A stretch of DNA of 64,000 nt from the NCBI GenBank assembly GCA_037045535.1, contig JBAOHI010000030.1, positions 62,001 to 126,000 on the forward strand, read 5' to 3'. The stretch is from Competibacter_A sp037045535 (GTDB taxonomy: Bacteria > Pseudomonadota > Gammaproteobacteria > Competibacterales > Competibacteraceae). Below, one piece after another: positions 35,111 through 43,416 of this stretch. Each line of letters opens with the position of its first letter. Position 1 is the first letter of the stretch. The translations under genes and the position numbers were made by a program. The notes below the pieces were generated by a model. The model made no database searches. It saw nothing but the letters and a program-made list of their open reading frames with translations, and had not been told where the DNA came from.

Positions 35111-35692
35111 ATGAAAGAGTACGCTTTGATCCTGATCAGCACGATTCTGGTCAACAATTATGTTCTGGTGAAATTTCTGGGTCTGTGTCCGTTCATGGGG
35201 GTCTCCCGCAAGATGGAGACCGCCATGGGTATGGGGCTGGCGACCACTTTTGTGCTGACGCTGTCATCCACCTGCGCCTATCTGACGGACCATTACCTAC
35301 TAATCCCGCTGGGGTTGGAGTATCTGCGCACCATCGCCTTCATTTTGGTGATTGCCGTGGTGGTGCAGTTCACCGAGATGGTCGTGCACAAGACCAGTCC
35401 AGTTCTCTACCAGGCGTTGGGTATTTATTTGCCACTCATCACCACCAACTGCGCGGTGCTGGCGGCGGCGCTACTCAACGTGCAAGCGCGGCACGATTTC
35501 ATCGCTTCGGCGCTGTACGGGTGCGGTGCGGCGGTCGGATTTTCGCTGGTGATGGTTTTGTTCGCCGCCATGCGCGAGCGCATCGCGGTGGCGGACGTAC
35601 CGATCCATTTTCGCGGCCCCGCTATCACCCTGATCACCGCCGGTCTGATGTCACTGGCGTTCATGGGGTTCGCGGGTCTGGTGCGAGGGTAA
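35111..35692 (+). CDS. rsxA: Rnf/Rsx electron transport complex subunit A
   Basis: RnfA is an integral membrane subunit of the complex that couples electron flow between ferredoxin and NADH to ion transport, or in enterics keeps SoxR reduced. The 193-residue protein has six hydrophobic helices and the paired segments VLVKFLGLCPFMGVSRK and YLPLITTNCAVLAAALL, where conserved cysteines help form the membrane Fe-S site shared with RnfE. It heads the six-gene operon rnfABCDGE. Confidence 0.97.
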   Translation: MKEYALILISTILVNNYVLVKFLGLCPFMGVSRKMETAMGMGLATTFVLTLSSTCAYLTDHYLLIPLGLEYLRTIAFILVIAVVVQFTEMVVHKTSPVLYQALGIYLPLITTNCAVLAAALLNVQARHDFIASALYGCGAAVGFSLVMVLFAAMRERIAVADVPIHFRGPAITLITAGLMSLAFMGFAGLVRG

Positions 35693-35696
35693 AGTC

Positions 35697-36269
35697 GTGT
35701 TGGTTGCCGTAATCGCTTTGGGGGTGCTGGCAGGGGCTTCGGGCCTGTTGTTGGGTTTTGCCGCGATCCACTTCAAGGTTGAGGGCGATCCGATTGTGGA
35801 GAAGATCGACGCCGTTTTACCGCAAACCCAATGTGGCCAGTGCGGTTTCGCTGGTTGCCGGCCCTATGCCGAGGCCATCGCCGCGGGCGAGGCCGACATC
35901 AACCAGTGCCCGCCGGGCGGAGAGGGCGGTATTGTTGCTTTGGCCGAACTGCTGGGCCGCGATCCCAAACCGCTCAATCCCGAGAACGGTGCCGAGAAAC
36001 CGAAAATGGTGGCGGTGATCGACGAGCAAAACTGCATCGGCTGTACCCTGTGCATCCAGGCGTGTCCGGTCGATGCCATTCTCGGTGCAGCCAAGCATAT
36101 GCATACGGTAATCGCTAAGGAATGCACCGGTTGCGAGTTGTGCCTGGCCCCCTGTCCGGTGGATTGCATCCAGATGGTGCCGATCGCGCAAACGATCTCA
36201 ACCTGGAAGTGGACCTATCCCACCATAGCTGCGAGAACTCAGTCGCCCACTGAAGCGAGCGTCGCATGA
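35697..36269 (+). CDS. rsxB: Rnf/Rsx electron transport complex subunit B
   Basis: RnfB is the Fe-S subunit that relays electrons. The 190-residue protein has an N-terminal membrane helix, a 4Fe-4S domain (TQCGQCGFAGCRPYAEAI) and two ferredoxin motifs (CIGCTLCIQACPVDAI and CTGCELCLAPCPVDCI). Translation starts at GTG 35697, 4 bp after rsxA, with GAGGG at its end as ribosome-binding site. Length matches the short RnfB of gammaproteobacteria. Its stop overlaps the rsxC start by 4 bases. Confidence 0.97.
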   Translation: MLVAVIALGVLAGASGLLLGFAAIHFKVEGDPIVEKIDAVLPQTQCGQCGFAGCRPYAEAIAAGEADINQCPPGGEGGIVALAELLGRDPKPLNPENGAEKPKMVAVIDEQNCIGCTLCIQACPVDAILGAAKHMHTVIAKECTGCELCLAPCPVDCIQMVPIAQTISTWKWTYPTIAARTQSPTEASVA

Positions 36270-37798
36270 GCGGACTGTTTTCGTTCCACGGCGGATTGAA
36301 AACCGTTCGCCACAAGGCGGAATCCAACCGAGAGGCAGTTCGAGCGAGTGTCCTGCCGCGACGGTTGACGGTGCCACTCCGCCAGCACATCGGCGCTATC
36401 GCTAAACCGCTTGTGCAAGCCGGCGACCGGGTACTGAAGGGGCAGATGATCGGTCAGCCGGATGGTTACATCAGCGCTGCCATTCACGCGCCGACCTCTG
36501 GGGTAGTGACGGCGGTGGATCAGCGGCCAGTGCCGCATCCCTCCGGTCTGCCGGATTGGTGCGTGACCATCGATAGCGACGGCGAGGAGCGTTGGATCGA
36601 ACGGGAACCGGTGGATTACCGTCGGTTACATCCCACCGAGTTGCGCAATCTGTTACGCAACGCAGGCGTGGTCGGCTTGGGCGGGGCGGCCTTTCCCAGC
36701 GCAGTCAAGCTGAATCTGAGCGGCCATTGCGAGCATCTGGAAACGCTGATTCTGAACGGCGCCGAGTGCGAGCCGTGGATTACCTGCGACGATCGGCTCA
36801 TGCGTGAGCGCGCGGCGGAAATCGTCGCCGGCTTGCAGGTTATGGCGCATTTGCTGGAACCGCGCGAGGTACTGATCGGCATTGAGGACGATAAGCCGGA
36901 AGCCATCGCCGCCATGACCGCCGCCTGTGCTGGGACAGGCTACGCGGTGCGGGCGGTGCCGACCCGGTATCCCAGCGGCAGTGTCAAGCAACTGGTCCGG
37001 TTGCTGACCGGCAAGGAAACACCGGTCGATGGTTTGCCGATCGATGTCGGTGTGCAATGCTTCAATGTCGCTACCGCCTACACAGTTCACCGTGCTGTTG
37101 AGTATGGCGACCCCGTGATTTCCCGAATCGTTACCCTCACCGGTCATGTCAATCAGCCGCGTAACCTTGAGGCGCTGTTGGGTACGCCGTTCGCCGAGTT
37201 GGTCGCCCAGTGCGGTGGCTATCGGGACGGCGTCGAGCGGTTGATCATGGGTGGACCGATGATGGGCTTCGCCCTACATAGCGACGAGGTGCCGGTTACC
37301 AAGGCGACCAATTGCATTCTCGCCGCCGGTGTGGCGGAACTGGCGCCGGAGCAGCCCGTGATGCCCTGTATCCGCTGCGGGGCCTGCGTAGAGATCTGCC
37401 CGGCCGATCTGCTGCCGCAACAGTTGTATTGGCACGCCCGCGCCAAGGAGTTCGACAAAGCCCAGGATTACCACTTGTTCAGTTGCATCGAGTGTGGCTG
37501 TTGCAGCTACGTGTGTCCCAGCCACATCCCACTGGTACAGTACTACCGTTACGCCAAAAACGAAATCTGGGCGCAGGAAAAGGAAAAACAGAAAGCCGAA
37601 CTCGCTCGGCAACGGCATCAAGCTCGCCAGGAGCGACTGGAGCGCGAGAAGCAAGAACGGGAAGCCAAGTTGAGGCAGAAAGCGCCGCCGCGCACCGAGC
37701 CGGTTGCCGAGCAACCGAGCATCGAAACTGCCGTGGCTCGTACCAAGGCAGCTCCGACGCTGGTGACTGCTGCCGGAACCGATCAGCGAACCGATTGA
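36266..37798 (+). CDS. rsxC: Rnf/Rsx electron transport complex subunit C
   Basis: RnfC is the peripheral subunit that binds NADH and FMN and passes electrons to the Fe-S chain. The 510-residue protein has the N-terminal barrel and NuoF-like nucleotide-binding region (NAGVVGLGGAAFPSAVKLN), then two 4Fe-4S motifs (CIRCGACVEICPADLL and CIECGCCSYVCPSHIP). The last ~80 residues are Lys/Glu/Arg/Ala-rich and coiled; this tail varies widely in RnfC and is short here compared with E. coli RsxC. Confidence 0.97.
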   Translation: MSGLFSFHGGLKTVRHKAESNREAVRASVLPRRLTVPLRQHIGAIAKPLVQAGDRVLKGQMIGQPDGYISAAIHAPTSGVVTAVDQRPVPHPSGLPDWCVTIDSDGEERWIEREPVDYRRLHPTELRNLLRNAGVVGLGGAAFPSAVKLNLSGHCEHLETLILNGAECEPWITCDDRLMRERAAEIVAGLQVMAHLLEPREVLIGIEDDKPEAIAAMTAACAGTGYAVRAVPTRYPSGSVKQLVRLLTGKETPVDGLPIDVGVQCFNVATAYTVHRAVEYGDPVISRIVTLTGHVNQPRNLEALLGTPFAELVAQCGGYRDGVERLIMGGPMMGFALHSDEVPVTKATNCILAAGVAELAPEQPVMPCIRCGACVEICPADLLPQQLYWHARAKEFDKAQDYHLFSCIECGCCSYVCPSHIPLVQYYRYAKNEIWAQEKEKQKAELARQRHQARQERLEREKQEREAKLRQKAPPRTEPVAEQPSIETAVARTKAAPTLVTAAGTDQRTD

Positions 37799-37804
37799 AC
37801 GCCC

Positions 37805-38842
37805 ATGCGCTTTAGAACGGTGACGTCTCCTCACGTCCTGGAGACAACCAGCGTCGGCCGAGTGATGCGCCGGGTGCTGTACGCGATGGTGCCCGGTATC
37901 GCCGCTCTGTGCTGGTTTTTCGGCTGGGGGGTATTGATCAACCTCGCCATCGCGACCAGTGTTGCATTAGTTGCCGAGGCGGCGATGCTGACGGTGCGAG
38001 GCAAGCCGCTGGCATTGCATCTAGGAGATTACAGCGCGGTCGTCACTGCTGGGTTATTAGCGGTGGCATTGCCGCCGTTGGCGCCGTGGTGGCTGACCAC
38101 GATTGGCGTATTGTCGGCTATCGTCGTGGCCAAGCACCTGTACGGCGGGCTGGGTTATAACCCGTTCAATCCGGCGATGATCGGTTATGTGGTGTTGCTG
38201 ATCTCGTTTCCGCGCGAGATGAGCACTTGGTTGATCCCGCACGGACTCGATCAGTACCATGCGATGAGCTTGCGGGAAACGTTGCAAGCGATTTTTCAGA
38301 ACACGCTACCGGCCCGCTTTGCCCCGGACGCGCTGACCGGCGCCACGGCCCTGGACATGTTGCGCACCAAGCTGGGACTCGGGTTAACTGTGACCGAGAT
38401 TCGCAACAGTCCGGTGTTCGGTATCGTCGCTGGCCACGGTTGGGAATGGGCGACCCTGGGCTTTCTGGCCGGTGGATTGTGGCTGGTTTACACGCGAACC
38501 GCCGATTGGCGTATCCCGGCCGGAATGCTGGGCGGGTTGGCGGTCATCTCGACGGTCTTCTATCTAATCGACCCGCAGCGGTACGCGCCGCCGTGGTTTC
38601 ATTTGTGGAGTGGGGCGGCGATCTTCGGCGCGTTTTTCATCGCCACCGATCCGGTCACGGCCAGTACCACGCCGCGCGGGCGGCTGTTTTATGGAGCGGG
38701 GATCGGCGTTCTGGTTTATATCATTCGTGGTTTCGGCGGCTACCCCGACGGCGTGGCGTTCGCGGTGCTGCTGATGAACATCGCCGCGCCGACCATCGAC
38801 CTGTACACCCAGCCACGAGTGTTCGGAGCGCGGCGAGGATGA
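37805..38842 (+). CDS. rsxD: Rnf/Rsx electron transport complex subunit D
   Basis: RnfD is a multi-helix membrane subunit carrying covalent FMN and riboflavin. The 345-residue protein begins MRFRTVTSPHVLETTSVGRV and has about nine or ten hydrophobic helices. The flavinylation motif LTGATALDML places the FMN on about Thr181. The segment GGLGYNPFNPAMIGYV is conserved in RnfD/NqrB. It starts 6 bp after rsxC and overlaps rsxG by 4 bases. Confidence 0.97.
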   Translation: MRFRTVTSPHVLETTSVGRVMRRVLYAMVPGIAALCWFFGWGVLINLAIATSVALVAEAAMLTVRGKPLALHLGDYSAVVTAGLLAVALPPLAPWWLTTIGVLSAIVVAKHLYGGLGYNPFNPAMIGYVVLLISFPREMSTWLIPHGLDQYHAMSLRETLQAIFQNTLPARFAPDALTGATALDMLRTKLGLGLTVTEIRNSPVFGIVAGHGWEWATLGFLAGGLWLVYTRTADWRIPAGMLGGLAVISTVFYLIDPQRYAPPWFHLWSGAAIFGAFFIATDPVTASTTPRGRLFYGAGIGVLVYIIRGFGGYPDGVAFAVLLMNIAAPTIDLYTQPRVFGARRG

Positions 38843-39468
38843 GAACCATCGCGCGCAGCATGGGCGTTGCCGCTCTAATTTTGATCGGTTTTGCCGTGGT
38901 CGGTACCGGATTGGTTGCCGTGACTTATACCAGTACCCAGGACATCATCGTCGAGGCGCAACGGGCAGCATTGGAGGCCAGCCTGAACCAGTTGGTTCCA
39001 GCGGATCGCTACGACAATCGAGTGGTCGAAGATCGTATCGAGATCGTTGCGCCGGAATGGCTGGGGACCGACCAGCCAGTGGCGGTTTACCGGGCGCGCA
39101 AGAACGGCCAGCCGGTAGCCCTGTTCGCCACGCCGACCGCGCCGGACGGCTACAGTGGACCGATCCAATTATTGATCGGAGTTTACGCCGACGGCACATT
39201 GGCCGGAGTGCGGGCGCTGGCGCACCGGGAAACGCCAGGGCTGGGCGATAGTATCGACGAGAAACGGTCGCCGTGGATTTTGGCGTTCGCCGGCAAGTCA
39301 CTCGACAATCCCCGGCCGGACGGTTGGAAGGTCAAGAAAGATGGTGGTGCATTCGATCAGTTCACCGGCGCGACGATCACGCCGCGCGCTGTGGTCAAGG
39401 CGACCCGCAAGTTTCTGGAATACACGCAGACCCATCGCGAGCAATTGTTCGCCTTGAAACAACCGTGA
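38839..39468 (+). CDS. rsxG: Rnf/Rsx electron transport complex subunit G
   Basis: RnfG is a periplasm-facing flavoprotein with covalent FMN. The 209-residue protein has one N-terminal membrane helix (about residues 9-30) and an FMN-binding domain ending in TGATITPRAVVKAT, with FMN predicted on about Thr179 by ApbE (ApbE is not encoded here). The conserved ETPGLGD segment is present. The ATG at 38839 overlaps the end of rsxD. Confidence 0.96.
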   Translation: MRTIARSMGVAALILIGFAVVGTGLVAVTYTSTQDIIVEAQRAALEASLNQLVPADRYDNRVVEDRIEIVAPEWLGTDQPVAVYRARKNGQPVALFATPTAPDGYSGPIQLLIGVYADGTLAGVRALAHRETPGLGDSIDEKRSPWILAFAGKSLDNPRPDGWKVKKDGGAFDQFTGATITPRAVVKATRKFLEYTQTHREQLFALKQP

Positions 39469-39481
39469 AGGAGCGGCATTC

Positions 39482-40171
39482 GTGAGCGAAACCGGCTATC
39501 GACAAATTCTCGAAAATGGAGTGTGGACTCAAAACACTGGCTTCGTGGCCTTGTTGGGGCTGTGTCCATTGTTGGCGACTTCAAACTCGGTCGTCAACGG
39601 GCTGGGGCTGGGTTTAGCGACCCTGCTGGTGTTGCTGCTATCGAACGTGGCGGTTTCGTTGATCCGCAATCTGGTGCGGCCGGAGGTACGGATTCCGGTG
39701 TTCGTCATGGTGATCGCCTGCGTGGTGACCGCCGTGGAACTGGCGATGCACGCTTTTTTGCCAGGACTTTATACTGTGCTGGGCATCTTTATCCCCTTGA
39801 TCGTCACCAACTGCTGCGTGATCGGCCGCGCCGAGGCGTTCGCCTTCAAGCACGGTGTCGCCAAATCGGCGGTGGACGGCATCGCCACCGGTTTGGGGTT
39901 TATGCTGGCGCTGGTGTTGCTGGGCGCGATGCGGGAAATTCTGGGACAGGGGACGCTGCTCGGCCAGGCGGAACTGCTATTCGGTGAATTTGGCAAGAAC
40001 CTGACCTTGCATTTGGTGGACGATTATCGCGGTTTCCTACTGGCGATTTTGCCGCCAGGTGCATTCATCGGTTTGGGGTGCTTGATCGCTCTCAAGAACG
40101 TGCTCGACGCTCGTGCCAAGCGCCGGCTTGAACCCAAGCCAGCAGTGGTGTTGCAGGAGGCAGGTACTTGA
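39482..40171 (+). CDS. rsxE: Rnf/Rsx electron transport complex subunit E
   Basis: RnfE is the membrane partner of RnfA. The 229-residue protein has six helices and the segments QNTGFVALLGLCPLLATSNS and IPLIVTNCCVIGRAEAFA, with the paired conserved cysteines. Translation starts at GTG 39482 with AAGGAG ten bases upstream. It is the last gene of the operon. In enterics nth follows at once; here a gene on the opposite strand lies between. Confidence 0.97.
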   Translation: MSETGYRQILENGVWTQNTGFVALLGLCPLLATSNSVVNGLGLGLATLLVLLLSNVAVSLIRNLVRPEVRIPVFVMVIACVVTAVELAMHAFLPGLYTVLGIFIPLIVTNCCVIGRAEAFAFKHGVAKSAVDGIATGLGFMLALVLLGAMREILGQGTLLGQAELLFGEFGKNLTLHLVDDYRGFLLAILPPGAFIGLGCLIALKNVLDARAKRRLEPKPAVVLQEAGT

Positions 40172-40380
40172 TGATGATGTGGGCTGGCTAAACTTTCATG
40201 AGGGGATTCTTGCTTCTTGGTGCTGCCTGCATGCAGCAGTAACCCAAAATTCACCCCGGCCCGCACCGACCCGTTCACTATACTAAGGGTTCGTGCAGGG
40301 CCAAGCTGAAATATTAGTGACGCTATTCGGGCAAGGAAGGTTGATGGATCGTTCGACTTCCAGCCGAAAGGGCCGATTGG

Positions 40381-41022
40381 TTATTTTTCCACGGATTGCC
40401 GCTGTTTTGGGCTGCGTTTTGGGCTGCGTTTTGGGCTGCGTTTTGGGCGTGTCGGTTGGGGAGTAGCCTCCACGGATTGAGACGCAGGTTCGCTGGTGGT
40501 GAGCGAGTCTAGGATTTTTTGCTCTGCAGCCAACCAAAAGTCGAGCGTTGAGCTGTACTGACGCCCAGCCGACTCCCAAAGCAGATAGGCTCTCTTGCGA
40601 ATTTGTTCCAGATGATTCGTTGGCGAAAACGTCTCGAAAACTTCGAGAAACACTTCCTCCCGGCCGAGGCTGGCACCAGTGGTGCGCGCCACCGACTCGG
40701 TCAGCAGACGTAGATGTTTTTCGGCGGCTAGCCAATAATCCAGCGAACGGTTGTGCTGCTCGCTGCTGGCCGACCACATGCTACGGGCCAGCTCGCGGAT
40801 GCGGTAGAGATAGAGGGCACGCAGGGCGGAAGGCCAAGCTGCAATGTTTTCGAAGGCCAAGGTGGTGGCAGTATTCGCCCGACGGACTGAATCCGCTGTC
40901 AGTTCGATCACCATCTGCTCTGCCATGACCCAGAAATCGAGCGCTTGACCAAACCCGATTTCGGCCGATCGCCACATGTCGTAAGCGAGATGGCGAATTT
41001 CATGTTCTAAACTTTGTTCCAT
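40381..41022 (-). CDS. Protein with three DUF2934-like repeats and a basic tail
   Basis: This 213-residue protein has three copies of a DUF2934-like unit: IRHLAYDMWRSAEIGFGQAL (about 9-40), IRELARSMWSASSEQHNRSL (about 74-105) and IRKRAYLLWESAGRQYSSTL (about 140-172), each followed by DFW/DYWLAAE. DUF2934 is a short helical domain of unknown function, normally found once per protein. The C-terminal tail is a repeated SPKR sequence encoded by a 12-bp tandem repeat and is strongly basic, which might suggest nucleic-acid binding (inference). The start ATG is at 41020-41022. It lies opposite to and between rsxE and nth. Confidence 0.75.
   Translation of the reverse strand: MEQSLEHEIRHLAYDMWRSAEIGFGQALDFWVMAEQMVIELTADSVRRANTATTLAFENIAAWPSALRALYLYRIRELARSMWSASSEQHNRSLDYWLAAEKHLRLLTESVARTTGASLGREEVFLEVFETFSPTNHLEQIRKRAYLLWESAGRQYSSTLDFWLAAEQKILDSLTTSEPASQSVEATPQPTRPKRSPKRSPKRSPKQRQSVEK
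40405..40449. repeat. 12-bp tandem repeat inside the DUF2934 gene
   Basis: The unit gcgttttgggct (in register) occurs about three and a half times in a row, encoding the SPKR repeats at the C-terminus of the minus-strand protein. The copies are almost identical, suggesting recent expansion by slippage; copy number may vary between strains. Confidence 0.85.
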
Positions 41023-41285
41023 GGGTCTAATCCTCCCGTCTTTGATTATTGGTGGTTTATTCGGTCATGCGGCTCGCTAACAGGCGAACGGCTGCTTGAC
41101 GCCTAAATCTTCACATCGGAAATTCTAGCTTATGGCGACCCCGATCTCTGTAGGGAAACCTGCATTGATCGACGCTGCTGTGAACCCTGCGGCAAATCTC
41201 GGACGGTCGCAGATTAAAATCACCAAACGTGGCCACAGGGTTATCGGTAAACTGTCGAGCATTTCACGCCACGCTCGCGTTATCT

Positions 41286-41924
41286 ATGAATTCAGCGAAA
41301 ATTCACGGCCTTTTTTCCCGCCTGCGCGCCGCTCGACCAAGGCCGACAACCGAATTGCGCCATCTCAGCCCATTCGAGCTGCTGGTCGCGGTCATTCTGT
41401 CGGCGCAATCAACCGATAAAAAAGTCAACGAAGCCACCGATCGGTTGTTCCCGGTCGCCAACACACCGCAGGCCATGTTGGAACTGGGGGAAACCCGCTT
41501 GAAGGACTATATCAAGACCATCGGCCTCTACAATGTCAAGGCTGCCAATATTCTCAGTACCTGCGCCTTGCTCCTGGAGCGGCACGGCGGCGAGGTACCG
41601 CGCAGTCGGTCAGCACTAGAAGCCTTGCCCGGCGTCGGTCGTAAAACCGCCGGTGTGATTCTTAATACCGCTTTTGGCGAACCGACCATTGCGGTTGACA
41701 CTCATATATTCCGGGTCGCTAATCGAACCGGATTGGCACCGGGCAAGACCGTGCGCGAGGTCGAGGAAGGATTGCTAGCGGTTACGCCGGATGAATTCAA
41801 GCAAGATGCCCACCACTGGTTGATTCTACACGGCCGCTATGTCTGTACTGCTCGTAACCCGCGTTGCCTGGATTGCCCGATCTGCGATTATTGTGAGTAT
41901 CTGCGGACGAACGAGGTGCCTTGA
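41286..41924 (+). CDS. nth: Endonuclease III
   Basis: Nth removes oxidised pyrimidines from DNA and nicks the abasic site. The 212-residue protein has the helix-hairpin-helix and catalytic lysine segment LPGVGRKTAGVILNTAFG, the catalytic aspartate in IAVDTHIFRVANR, and the 4Fe-4S cysteine pattern C-x6-C-x2-C-x5-C in CTARNPRCLDCPICDYC. The ATG at 41286 gives the E. coli length. The 263 bp upstream (41023-41285) contain no other clear gene. Its stop overlaps the next start. Confidence 0.97.
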   Translation: MNSAKIHGLFSRLRAARPRPTTELRHLSPFELLVAVILSAQSTDKKVNEATDRLFPVANTPQAMLELGETRLKDYIKTIGLYNVKAANILSTCALLLERHGGEVPRSRSALEALPGVGRKTAGVILNTAFGEPTIAVDTHIFRVANRTGLAPGKTVREVEEGLLAVTPDEFKQDAHHWLILHGRYVCTARNPRCLDCPICDYCEYLRTNEVP

Positions 41925-42367
41925 TGTTTGGCAATGATCGGGACAGCTTGCGCCGTTACTACGGTACGGTTTGGGAAAAAGCGTGCGCCGGCCAACCGCT
42001 AGAGCCGTTGGAGGAAATGATCTCGGGTGTGATCCGCGAGCATCCCGAGTATCAGTCGATGCTGGCCGATCCCGAGGTTGCCCTAAGCCGCGAATACACG
42101 CCCGAACTTGGGCAAACCAATCCCTATCTGCACATGGGCATGCACATTGCCCTTCAGGAACAACTGGTCAGCAATCGTCCAGATGGCATTCGCGACCTGT
42201 ATCGACGAATCCGCCAAGGGGCGGGGGAGTCCCATGCCGCCGAGCACCTGATGATGGAGTGTCTGGGCGAGACCTTATGGGAGGCGCAGCGTGCTGGTGT
42301 GGAGCCGGACGAACGAGTCTATCTGAAGCGCCTGCGGCGATTGGCCGGGCGATTGAAAGATCCATGA
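41924..42367 (+). CDS. DUF1841 family protein
   Basis: This 147-residue protein starts MFGNDRDSLRRYYGTVWEKA and has the DUF1841 segments IREHPEYQSMLADPE and NPYLHMGMHIALQEQL, plus HAAEHLMMECLGETLWEAQR. The family has no known function; the conserved histidines could bind metal (inference). It starts at the ATG at 41924 within the nth stop (TGATG), so the two genes are coupled, an association seen in other gammaproteobacteria. Confidence 0.88.
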   Translation: MFGNDRDSLRRYYGTVWEKACAGQPLEPLEEMISGVIREHPEYQSMLADPEVALSREYTPELGQTNPYLHMGMHIALQEQLVSNRPDGIRDLYRRIRQGAGESHAAEHLMMECLGETLWEAQRAGVEPDERVYLKRLRRLAGRLKDP

Positions 42368-42400
42368 CGAAACCGCCGACGATCTGTCGGTGGTTTCGTC
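42366..42400. terminator. Perfect 15-bp stem-loop between convergent genes
   Basis: Bases 42366-42380 and 42386-42400 are perfect reverse complements with one exception-free 15-bp stem and a 5-base loop (gatct). The stem begins inside the DUF1841 stop and ends 15 bp before the DUF2189 stop. No T tract flanks either side, so it may act as a bidirectional but weak terminator or an mRNA-end stabiliser. Confidence 0.6.
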
Positions 42401-42415
42401 ACTATGCTGAGTCGA

Positions 42416-43216
42416 TCAGTACGGTTGTTCCGCAATGTCGCCGTCTTCAACTAAATCCCGATAAGCATGCCAAGAGGCGTGGCCGATCAGCGGCAAGGCG
42501 ATAGCCAAGCCCAAATAAAACGTGAGCAGGCCAATCCCGGTAAAAATCGTGATCAATCCTGCCCACAAGGCCATTGGAACCGGGTTGACGCGAACGGCGG
42601 TGAGGCTGGTTAATACCGCAGTGATGAAATCGATCTTACGGTCCAACATCATGGGGATGGAAACAACGCTGATCGCGAATACCACTCCCGAGATCACGGC
42701 GCCTATCAAAGTGAAAACCAACAGAAAAATTAAACCGCTGCCGGAAAAGAACAGCGCAGTCGTCGATGTTTCGACCAACGTGCTATGGCCGCCGATAATA
42801 ACGCCGAACATCAGAGCGGACAGGCGCACCCAGACGATCATCAGTAAGCCAATTAGCAACCCAAATAGTAGAATCGGCAGGATGTTGTGCCGCCAGGCCG
42901 TCAAGGCAAGACCCAGAGTCGGCACCTTTCCAGCTTCCAAGCGGCGGCTGATGTCGTATAAGCCCATCGACAAGAACGGGCCAGCCAGCAGAAAACCGGT
43001 CGTCAGCGCCAGAGCGTACTGGAACCGGCTAACGACCAAATAGACCAGCCCATATCCCATCACCACGAAAAGCAGGCCATAGGGGATGCTGACCGCTGGA
43101 GCACGCCATAAATCCTTCCAGCCCGCGCCGAGCCATTCCCAAGGTTGATCGATCTGGATGGTTCTGACGCGAGGGGTCGTGAGTGAACTTTCAACGACAG
43201 GAATCGGAGAGACCAT
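42416..43216 (-). CDS. DUF2189 family membrane protein
   Basis: This 266-residue protein has six hydrophobic helices and the DUF2189 features AGWKDLWRAPAVSIPYGLLF near the start and FAISVVSIPMMLDRKIDFIT in the second half. The family, often annotated as predicted integral membrane protein, has no established role. An AAGGAGGAG site lies just before the ATG at 43214-43216. The 200 bp upstream hold the AT-rich promoter region and the terminator of the glycosyltransferase gene. Confidence 0.88.
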   Translation of the reverse strand: MVSPIPVVESSLTTPRVRTIQIDQPWEWLGAGWKDLWRAPAVSIPYGLLFVVMGYGLVYLVVSRFQYALALTTGFLLAGPFLSMGLYDISRRLEAGKVPTLGLALTAWRHNILPILLFGLLIGLLMIVWVRLSALMFGVIIGGHSTLVETSTTALFFSGSGLIFLLVFTLIGAVISGVVFAISVVSIPMMLDRKIDFITAVLTSLTAVRVNPVPMALWAGLITIFTGIGLLTFYLGLAIALPLIGHASWHAYRDLVEDGDIAEQPY

Positions 43217-43369
43217 TGTTTACTCCTCCTTCTTAAAAGAAAAGACAAAAATATTACGTTACGTGCTTATTTGGTTATTTTATGTATATGATATGATGTT
43301 CGTCATGTCTCATTGATGTGTTCAGAATCGGGAAGTCTTACAAACATAATAGAGTTGCAATCGCGAAAA

Positions 43370-43387
43370 GGGGCCCCGAAGGGCCCC
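43370..43387 (-). terminator. Intrinsic terminator after the glycosyltransferase gene
   Basis: Read on the minus strand, a 7-bp GC stem (43387-43381 with 43376-43370) closes on a ttcg loop and is followed by TTTT. It lies 30 bp after the stop of the minus-strand glycosyltransferase gene. Confidence 0.85.
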
Positions 43388-43416
43388 CTGATAAAGCCGC
43401 TAAAATTTCGGTACCA

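Noticed and set aside
38227..38838. Long N-terminal extension of rsxG within rsxD
   Set aside because: The frame is open by chance; the RnfG signature begins at the ATG at 38839, and rsxD is conserved in its own frame.
40405..40449. CRISPR-like array
   Set aside because: The units are 12 bp, contiguous without spacers and in frame within a gene, so it is a coding tandem repeat.
41132..41419. 95-codon frame upstream of and overlapping nth
   Set aside because: It overlaps the conserved start of nth in another frame, and its product has no recognisable features.
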